DNA of 38,812 bases from Planctomycetota bacterium (GTDB taxonomy: Bacteria; Planctomycetota; Phycisphaerae; Sedimentisphaerales; Anaerobacaceae): assembly GCA_019456255.1 (NCBI GenBank), contig VRUG01000024.1, positions 1-38,812 of the forward strand, written 5' to 3'. A program made the position numbers and the translations under genes. Positions 32,943 through 38,812 of the stretch are shown here, piece after piece. Each line of letters starts with the position of its first letter. The first letter of the stretch is position 1. The notes beneath the pieces are model-generated. The model saw nothing but the letters and a program-made list of their open reading frames with translations, did no database searches and was not told the origin of the DNA.

Positions 32943-35900
32943 ATGGGCAAACGCGACGACATCCATAAGATACTAATAATCGGTTCCGGGCCTATAGTCA
33001 TAGGTCAGGCTTGCGAATTCGATTATTCGGGGGCCCAGGCTTGCAAGGTGCTGCGAAGTGAGGGGTTTGAGGTTGTTCTGATTAACAGCAATCCCGCGAC
33101 GATAATGACTGACCCTGAGATGGCGGACAGGACATATATTGAGCCTATAACGCCTGAGATAGTTGAGAAGATAATCGAAGCGGAGAAGCCTGACAGTTTG
33201 CTGCCTACATTGGGCGGTCAGACGGGATTGAATACGGCGGTTGCTTTGGCTGAAAGCGGTGTGCTGGAGAAGCATGGGGTGAAGCTATTGGGGGCGGACC
33301 TTAGGAGTATTAAGCGGGCGGAAGAGCGGGATCTGTTTAAGACGATAATGATTGAGGAATGCGGGTTGAAAGTTCCGAAGAGTGGGTATGCTCATTCGTG
33401 GGACGAGGCGAAGAAGATAATCAAGCATGTGAAGTACCCGGCGATAATTAGGCCATCATATACGCTTGGGGGTATGGGCGGAAACGTTGCGTATAATAAG
33501 GAGGAGTATAAGGAGTTTATTCACTGGGGGCTGAACCTTAGTCCGGTGAGTCAGGTTCTTGTTGAAGAGTCGGTTGTTGGTTGGAAAGAGTTTGAGCTTG
33601 AAGTGATGCGGGACTGCAAGGACAACGTTGTGATCGTTTGCTCGATAGAGAATCTTGACCCGATGGGAATTCATACCGGTGACAGTATAACGGTTGCACC
33701 GGCACAGACGCTGACCGACAAAGAGTATCAGGTGATGCGTGACGCATCTTTGAAGATTATTCGGGCTATCGGGGTTGAGACGGGCGGGTCGAATATTCAG
33801 TTCGCGATTAATCCGGAAAACGGAGAGATGTATGTAATTGAGATGAACCCGCGAGTGTCGAGGAGTTCGGCATTGGCATCAAAGGCGACTGGTTTTCCGA
33901 TTGCGAAGATAGCGTCGCTGTTGGCGGTTGGATATACGCTTGATGAGATATCGAATGATATAACGGAAAAGACGCCGGCGTGTTTTGAGCCGACGATAGA
34001 TTATTGCGTGACGAAGTGGCCTCGATTTACGTTCGAGAAATTTCCGGGGACGAGTCCGGAGTTGACGGTGCAGATGAAGTCTGTTGGCGAGGCGATGGCG
34101 ATTGGGCGAACATTTAAGGAGTCGTTTCAAAAGGCGATTCGGTCGCTTGAGATCGACAGGTATTCGCTGGACAATAAGCATATCGATGAGGGGCTGTCGG
34201 AGGCTGAGCTTAAAGAGAAATTGAAGAGGAATTACTGGGACAAGATATGGTATGTCGCAGAGGCGATCCGGAGGGGGATGAGTATCGAGGAGATATTCGG
34301 ATTGTGTAAGATCGATCCGTGGTTTTTGAATAATATCCGGGAGATAGTTGAGCTTGAGGGTGAGCTGAAAGCTGGCGGGTTTGGGAAGATGAACCGTGAG
34401 ACGATGCGCAAGGCTAAGGAGTACGGGTTTAGCGATAAGTATCTTGCGTCGATATTCGGTAAGACAGAGATGCAGATTCGCAAGCGTCGGAAGATTTTGA
34501 AGACAGAAGCGGTTTATAAGATGGTTGATACTTGCGGTGCGGAATTCGAGGCGACGACGCCCTACTTCTATTCGACGTATGAAGATGAGTGCGAGGCGAG
34601 TCCGACGGAGAATCGGAAGATAATAATTTTGGGCGGCGGGCCTAACAGGATTGGGCAGGGAATTGAGTTTGATTACTGCTGTGTGCATGCGGCGTTTGCG
34701 CTTCGGGAGATTGGGGTTGAGTCGATAATGATAAATTGCAATCCTGAGACGGTTAGTACGGACTATGATACTTCGGACCGGCTTTACTTTGAGCCTTTGA
34801 CGTTTGAGGATGTGCTGAGTATCATCGAGAAGGAAAAGCCGGATGGTGTTATCGTTCAGTTCGGCGGTCAGACGCCATTGAAGTTGGCGGTTCTGCTTGA
34901 GAAGGCGGGCGTGAAGATCGTCGGGACGAGTCCTGATAGTATTGACCATGCGGAGAACCGGGAGCGATTTAATAAGCTTGTTAAGAAGTTGAAACTGCGG
35001 CAGCCTTCCAGCGGGACGACGCGGACGTATGATGAGACTGTTGAGATAGCGAATGAGCTTGGTTATCCTCTTTTGATCAGGCCATCGTTTGTGCTTGGGG
35101 GGCGCGCGATGGAGATCGTTTATGATGAGGATTCGCTAAAGGCTTGTGTAAAGAACGCGCTAGAGGCGTCGGGTGAGCATCCGATTTTGATTGATAAGTT
35201 TCTTGATGACGCGACTGAGCTTGACGTTGACGCGATAAGTGATGGTAAGATGGTTGTGATTGGCGGGATAATGGAGCATATCGAGGAGGCGGGTGTGCAT
35301 TCGGGTGACAGTGCATGTTCGCTGCCGCCGATATCGATAAAGGCTGAGACGCTTGAAGAGATTAAGAGGCAGACGAAGCTGTTGGCTTTGGAGTTGAAAG
35401 TCAAGGGGCTTTTGAATATTCAGTTCGCGGTGAAGAATGATGAGATATATATTCTGGAAGTTAATCCGCGTGCATCGCGGACGATACCTTTTGTCAGTAA
35501 GACGATTGGTGTTCCGTTAGCGAAGTTGGCGGCGAAGGTAATGGCGGGGATGACGTTGGAGGAATTGGAGTTTACCGAAGAGGTGAATCGTGACCATTAC
35601 GCGGTGAAGGAAGCGGTGTTCCCGTTTTTGAAGTTCCCTGGTATAGATACTTTGTTGGGACCTGAGATGCTTTCGACTGGTGAGGTGATGGGGATAGCGG
35701 ATGATTTCGGGATGGCGTTTGCGAAATCGCAGATGGCGGCGGGCAATTGTTTGCCTGTTGAGGGGACGGTATTGTTTAGTATTCGTGACTTTGATAAGGA
35801 GCGTGCGATTGAGGTTGCGAGGCGGATGGATGAGATGGGATTTGAGATAATAGCGACGACGGGAACTCATGCGGCTTTCAAGGCGGCGGGTATTGCGTCG

Positions 35901-36155
35901 AAGTCGGCGAAGAAGATAACGGAGGGTCGGCCTAACATTGTTGACTCGATAATTAACGATGAGATAGATTTGATAATTAATACGACGATTGGGAAGCAGT
36001 CGATTGTTGATTCGTTTTCGATAAGGCGAAGCGCTCTTGATAAGCAGATACCGTATGTGACGACTATACGTGCGGCGGATGCGGTTGCTAAGGCGATCAA
36101 GGAATTGCGGCATCGCGAGATGACGGTTAAGCCTATACAATTATATCACCAATAG
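32943..36155 (+). CDS. carB: Carbamoyl-phosphate synthase large subunit
   Basis: 1070 residues from the ATG at 32943 (AAGGA 7 bp upstream; the TTG at 32940 is not needed). It makes carbamoyl phosphate for pyrimidines and arginine from ammonia, bicarbonate and two ATP. Two homologous ATP-grasp halves are evident: [18 protein letters not shown] near 12-29 with [13 protein letters not shown] near 79-91, and [19 protein letters not shown] near 559-577 with [13 protein letters not shown] near 635-647. The MGS-like allosteric domain follows from about 935 ([18 protein letters not shown]). Length is normal. The gene is first in the unit, the reverse of the usual carA-carB order, and its last 77 nt are duplicated 758 bp downstream. 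Codon use is unusually G/T-rich. Confidence 0.97.
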   Translation: MGKRDDIHKILIIGSGPIVIGQACEFDYSGAQACKVLRSEGFEVVLINSNPATIMTDPEMADRTYIEPITPEIVEKIIEAEKPDSLLPTLGGQTGLNTAVALAESGVLEKHGVKLLGADLRSIKRAEERDLFKTIMIEECGLKVPKSGYAHSWDEAKKIIKHVKYPAIIRPSYTLGGMGGNVAYNKEEYKEFIHWGLNLSPVSQVLVEESVVGWKEFELEVMRDCKDNVVIVCSIENLDPMGIHTGDSITVAPAQTLTDKEYQVMRDASLKIIRAIGVETGGSNIQFAINPENGEMYVIEMNPRVSRSSALASKATGFPIAKIASLLAVGYTLDEISNDITEKTPACFEPTIDYCVTKWPRFTFEKFPGTSPELTVQMKSVGEAMAIGRTFKESFQKAIRSLEIDRYSLDNKHIDEGLSEAELKEKLKRNYWDKIWYVAEAIRRGMSIEEIFGLCKIDPWFLNNIREIVELEGELKAGGFGKMNRETMRKAKEYGFSDKYLASIFGKTEMQIRKRRKILKTEAVYKMVDTCGAEFEATTPYFYSTYEDECEASPTENRKIIILGGGPNRIGQGIEFDYCCVHAAFALREIGVESIMINCNPETVSTDYDTSDRLYFEPLTFEDVLSIIEKEKPDGVIVQFGGQTPLKLAVLLEKAGVKIVGTSPDSIDHAENRERFNKLVKKLKLRQPSSGTTRTYDETVEIANELGYPLLIRPSFVLGGRAMEIVYDEDSLKACVKNALEASGEHPILIDKFLDDATELDVDAISDGKMVVIGGIMEHIEEAGVHSGDSACSLPPISIKAETLEEIKRQTKLLALELKVKGLLNIQFAVKNDEIYILEVNPRASRTIPFVSKTIGVPLAKLAAKVMAGMTLEELEFTEEVNRDHYAVKEAVFPFLKFPGIDTLLGPEMLSTGEVMGIADDFGMAFAKSQMAAGNCLPVEGTVLFSIRDFDKERAIEVARRMDEMGFEIIATTGTHAAFKAAGIASKSAKKITEGRPNIVDSIINDEIDLIINTTIGKQSIVDSFSIRRSALDKQIPYVTTIRAADAVAKAIKELRHREMTVKPIQLYHQ

Positions 36156-37595
36156 AGATTAGATTGAGGAAGTTTTAAGTGAAGTGTATTTTGCTATTAG
36201 AAGACGGGACGGTATTTGAGGGCAGAGGGTTCGGCGCTAAGGGGAAGATGTGCGGGGAGGTTGTGTTTAATACGGCGATGACCGGGTATCAGGAAATTTT
36301 GACGGACCCGTCGTATAACGAGCAGATAATTACGATGACTTATCCTTTGATAGGTAATTGCGGGACGAACGATGAGGATGTCGAGTCGCGGAAGGTTTTT
36401 GTGAGCGGGTTTATCGTTAAGGAGAACTGCGATTATCCGAGCAGCTGGCGGAACACCGAATCGCTTGACGAATATTTGAAGCGGAACAATGTTGTCGGGC
36501 TGGAGGGGATTGATACGCGGAAGCTTGTAAAGCATATTCGTACCGAGGGTGCGATGCGGGGGATAATTTCGTCGAGTGAGCTTAGTATAACGCATTTGCG
36601 TAAGGAGCTTGTGGGTTATCCGGGGCTGGTAGACAGGGACATTGTTAAGGATGTCACGGTGGGCGAGGCTTATGATTGGGATAAGGGAGTTGTTGATGTG
36701 ATTAGCGGTGCCGAGTGCAAGCCGGAAGTTAAGTATAAGGTTGTCGCTTATGATTTTGGAATTAAGTTAAATATTTTGCGGCTGCTTAGGTCACATGGCT
36801 GCAGTGTTCATGTTGTGCCGGCGAGTACGTCGGCGGATGAGGTTGCTAAGGCGATCAAGGAATTGCGGCATCGCGAGATGACGGTTAAGCCTATACAATT
36901 ATATCACCTATAGAGATTAGATTGAGGAAGTTTTAAGTGAAGTGTATTTTGCTATTAGAAGACGGGACGGTATTCGAGGGTCGAGGGTTCGGCGCTAAGG
37001 GGAAGATGTGCGGGGAGGTTGTGTTTAATACGGCGATGACCGGGTATCAGGAAATTTTGACGGACCCGTCGTATAACGAGCAGATAATTACGATGACTTA
37101 TCCTTTGATAGGTAATTGCGGGACGAACGATGAGGATGTCGAGTCGCGGAAGGTTTTTGTGAGCGGGTTTATCGTTAAGGAGAACTGCGATTATCCGAGC
37201 AGCTGGCGGAACACCGAATCGCTTGACGAATATTTGAAGCGGAACAATGTTGTCGGGCTGGAGGGGATTGATACGCGGAAGCTTGTAAAGCATATTCGTA
37301 CCGAGGGTGCGATGCGGGGGATAATTTCGTCGAGTGAGCTTAGTATAACGCATTTGCGTAAGGAGCTCGGGGGGTATCCGGGGCTTGTAGACAGGGACAT
37401 TGTTAAGGATGTCACGGTTGGCGAGTCTTATGATTGGGACAAGGGAGTTGTTGATGTTATCAGCGGTGCCGAATGCAGGCCTGAAGTTAAGTATAAGGTT
37501 GTCGCTTATGATTTTGGGATTAAGTTAAATATATTAAGGTTATTGCGGTCGCATGGGTGCAGTGTTCATGTGGTGCCGGCGAGTACGTCGGCGGA
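36073..37595 (+). repeat. 758-bp tandem duplication spanning the carB end and carA start
   Basis: The unit runs from the carB 3' end (36073-36155), through the 23-bp gap and ribosome site, into carA. Unit 1 is about 36073-36837 and unit 2 about 36831-37595; every matched landmark is offset by exactly 758. CGGCGGA occurs at 36073-36079 in carB, at the junction 36831-36837, and at 37589-37595 in carA, pointing to duplication at 7-bp microhomology. The first 520 bp of the units are nearly identical; the last 230 bp differ at about 10 percent of positions. Confidence 0.93.
36179..36913 (+). pseudogene. Hybrid ORF: CarA N-terminal half fused to the CarB C-terminal tail
   Basis: 244 residues, GTG start with GAGGAA upstream. 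Residues 1-219 copy CarA (small-subunit N-terminal domain plus the linker to VVPASTSA), then [19 protein letters not shown] repeats the last residues of CarB and ends LYHL. The whole glutaminase domain is missing, so it cannot release ammonia from glutamine. It arose from the 758-bp tandem duplication. It keeps an open frame, start and ribosome site, and its differences from CarA are mostly synonymous (about 20 silent, 3 replacing: V/G, A/S, K/R), so it may still be translated; if so it might bind CarB in place of CarA. I class it as a truncated duplicate but it could be functional. Confidence 0.8.
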
Positions 37596-38055
37596 AGATG
37601 TTTTGGCTCTTAATCCTGACGGGGTGTTTTTGAGTAACGGGCCTGGGGATCCGGGGCCTGTAGGGTATGCGGTTGAGTCGATACGGCAGCTGTTGGGGAA
37701 GGTGCCGATATTTGGGATTTGTCTTGGTCAGCAGTTGTTAGGGCTTGCGATGGGCGGGACGAGTTATAAGTTGAAGTTCGGGCATCGGGGTGCGAACCAT
37801 CCGGTTAAGAGGCTTTCGACGGGCGAGATTGAGATATCGAGTCAGAATCATGGCTTTTGTATTGATGTGGATTCTTTGAGAGATAAAAGCGTTGAGATAA
37901 CGCATATGAATTTGAATGATAATACTCTTGAGGGTTTTCGGTGTAAGGACATTCCTGCTTTTGCTGTTCAGTATCATCCGGAGGCATCGCCTGGACCTCA
38001 CGATTCGAATTATCTGTTTGAAGAATTTACTAAGCTGATGGAAGAAAATGGATAG
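36937..38055 (+). CDS. carA: Carbamoyl-phosphate synthase small (glutaminase) subunit
   Basis: 372 residues, GTG start, GAGGAA ribosome site inherited with the duplication. It hydrolyses glutamine and hands ammonia to CarB. N-terminal domain ([32 protein letters not shown]) is followed by a class I glutaminase domain: FLSNGPGDPG near 228-237, nucleophile Cys in GICLGQQLLG near 258, and the His-x-Glu pair in QYHPEASPGPHDS near 347. Length is normal and all key residues are present, so this is the working copy. A new promoter begins 25 bp after the stop, closing the unit. Confidence 0.96.
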   Translation: MKCILLLEDGTVFEGRGFGAKGKMCGEVVFNTAMTGYQEILTDPSYNEQIITMTYPLIGNCGTNDEDVESRKVFVSGFIVKENCDYPSSWRNTESLDEYLKRNNVVGLEGIDTRKLVKHIRTEGAMRGIISSSELSITHLRKELGGYPGLVDRDIVKDVTVGESYDWDKGVVDVISGAECRPEVKYKVVAYDFGIKLNILRLLRSHGCSVHVVPASTSAEDVLALNPDGVFLSNGPGDPGPVGYAVESIRQLLGKVPIFGICLGQQLLGLAMGGTSYKLKFGHRGANHPVKRLSTGEIEISSQNHGFCIDVDSLRDKSVEITHMNLNDNTLEGFRCKDIPAFAVQYHPEASPGPHDSNYLFEEFTKLMEENG

Positions 38056-38079
38056 TATTAAGTTGATGTGTTTTTGGGT

Positions 38080-38108
38080 TTGACAGCGAGTGCGGGGGTG
38101 GGTAGTAT
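38080..38108 (+). promoter_or_regulatory. Promoter upstream of the last gene
   Basis: TTGACA at 38080-38085, 17-bp spacer, TAGTAT at 38103-38108; predicted start about 20 nt before the ATG at 38136. Confidence 0.65.
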
Positions 38109-38135
38109 TTGGCTGGCGAATAAGAAGATAGACTT

Positions 38136-38750
38136 ATGGTGAACGGTGTGAGGCAAAAGTACATAGATATTATTGACAAGCTTGTGAAAGACTTTTGGTC
38201 TTCAAATAGAGGGGATCTGAAACAGGACGAAGCGGCAACGTCTCAAGAGTTGGTGAGTCGTGGACTATTCAATACAACATTACTGGCAGGCAACCTCATA
38301 GGGCTCAATAAAAAATACCTGCAAAAACTAGTTCAAGAAGTAATTGGACGTCTTGAAAAAGACTATCCCCATCTGCCACCTAGGAAGTTCAAACATCAGG
38401 TTTTGAAAGCTATTGAAGCCGAGTATTTGAACTTAGGCAACAAAGTTACTAGGTGGTTGCAAGAGAGTCAGCAACTAAGCGAACATAACCAATTCCAAAA
38501 AAGCGTAACTACCTACATGACCGAAGCTAAAAAGAGTGTTGAAAACAAATTTGATCTATGGACGGAGCGGTGGAATAGTAAGAAAGGGTGGTGGTGCGAT
38601 CCTAAATGGATTTCGATAATTGTTACGATCCTCCTTGCAGTTATAGGATGGTGGAGGATCAGTTCCAAGAGCGAATCTGTAATATCAAGCACATCTGGGA
38701 AGTTCTCCCCCTCGATTGTCGCGGGGCCAAATTCAGGTACAAACCGGTAA
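38136..38750 (+). CDS. Unknown protein with a C-terminal membrane anchor
   Basis: 204 residues. The first 140 are soluble, helical and charged (KYIDIIDKLVKDFW, KKYLQKLVQEVIGRLEKDYPHLPP, FKHQVLKAIEAEYLNLG), with no Cys and no recognisable catalytic motif. Then WISIIVTILLAVIGWWRI (about 158-175) is a single membrane segment, followed by a short Ser-rich tail. This would place the helical part in the cytoplasm by the positive-inside rule (KK and R flank the segment on both sides, so orientation is uncertain). The ribosome site is weak. Base use is much less G-rich than carAB, suggesting a different origin. Family not recognised. Confidence 0.6.
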   Translation: MVNGVRQKYIDIIDKLVKDFWSSNRGDLKQDEAATSQELVSRGLFNTTLLAGNLIGLNKKYLQKLVQEVIGRLEKDYPHLPPRKFKHQVLKAIEAEYLNLGNKVTRWLQESQQLSEHNQFQKSVTTYMTEAKKSVENKFDLWTERWNSKKGWWCDPKWISIIVTILLAVIGWWRISSKSESVISSTSGKFSPSIVAGPNSGTNR

Positions 38751-38812
38751 CATAGGTTACAGATCATGCTAAGCACATGGGTAACAGTATTGAGTTATAA
38801 TGGTTCTCAAAA

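Noticed and set aside
32755..32943. 62-residue frame ending at the carB start
   Set aside because: It begins inside the -35/-10 spacer of the carB promoter and so would not be on that transcript.
33879..34949. 356-residue minus-strand frame within carB
   Set aside because: It lies opposite conserved CarB ATP-grasp sequence, is very Arg/Leu-rich, and has no ribosome site; a shadow of biased codon use.
35517..36140. 207-residue minus-strand frame at the end of carB
   Set aside because: Same reason: antisense shadow of the CarB C-terminal region.

Overview
The window looks like a chromosomal segment of an uncultured Gram-negative bacterium, most plausibly of the Planctomycetota (Phycisphaerae/Sedimentisphaerales type). 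This is an inference. It rests on a lipoprotein sulfatase-like/TPR/TolB giant, a secreted beta-helix protein of the chlamydial Pmp style, a Tat-exported aldo/keto reductase-like protein, a type III glutamine synthetase, an Rh-type ammonium channel, and many short dispersed palindromic repeats. No rRNA, tRNA, CRISPR array, phage or transposase gene was recognised.

Layout. (1) 1-12.1 kb, surface and exported proteins: a GIY-YIG-like gene bracketed by 23-bp inverted repeats; a 1471-residue sulfatase-like/TPR/CxxCH/beta-propeller protein; an exported 14-repeat ankyrin protein and a 1160-residue beta-helix protein sharing a divergent pair of consensus promoters; a repeat-rich non-coding stretch; a Tat-dependent aldo/keto reductase-like protein. 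(2) 12.1-27.4 kb, a nitrogen assimilation island: a NifA-like sigma54 activator, then a TorF-like porin, Amt and PII (glnB1); a 65-residue mini-protein carrying only the Amt C-terminal tail, then a second PII; an Rh-type ammonium channel, type III glutamine synthetase, and both glutamate synthase subunits. Three -24/-12 (sigma54) promoters precede the three transport/PII units and a TGT-N10-ACA site lies upstream of one. Together these genes would take up ammonium, sense nitrogen through PII, and fix ammonium as glutamine and glutamate. (3) 27.4-31.5 kb: non-coding repeats, a 37-residue basic protein, a B12-binding radical SAM enzyme coupled to a membrane protein. (4) 31.5-38.8 kb: dapF, a small Cys-rich protein, then carB, a hybrid carA'-carB' ORF made by a 758-bp tandem duplication, intact carA, and a C-terminally anchored unknown protein.

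The most unusual items are the free-standing Amt-tail mini-protein in front of glnB2 (its 21-codon tail differs from that of Amt almost only at synonymous sites), two PII proteins without the Tyr51 uridylylation site, the carB-carA tandem duplication, and a 12-nt perfect complementarity between the 3' end of the glnB2 transcript and the predicted 5' end of the Rh transcript. By sampled lines, the + strand is C-rich at the left end and clearly G-rich at the right end, so a strand-composition switch lies inside the window.
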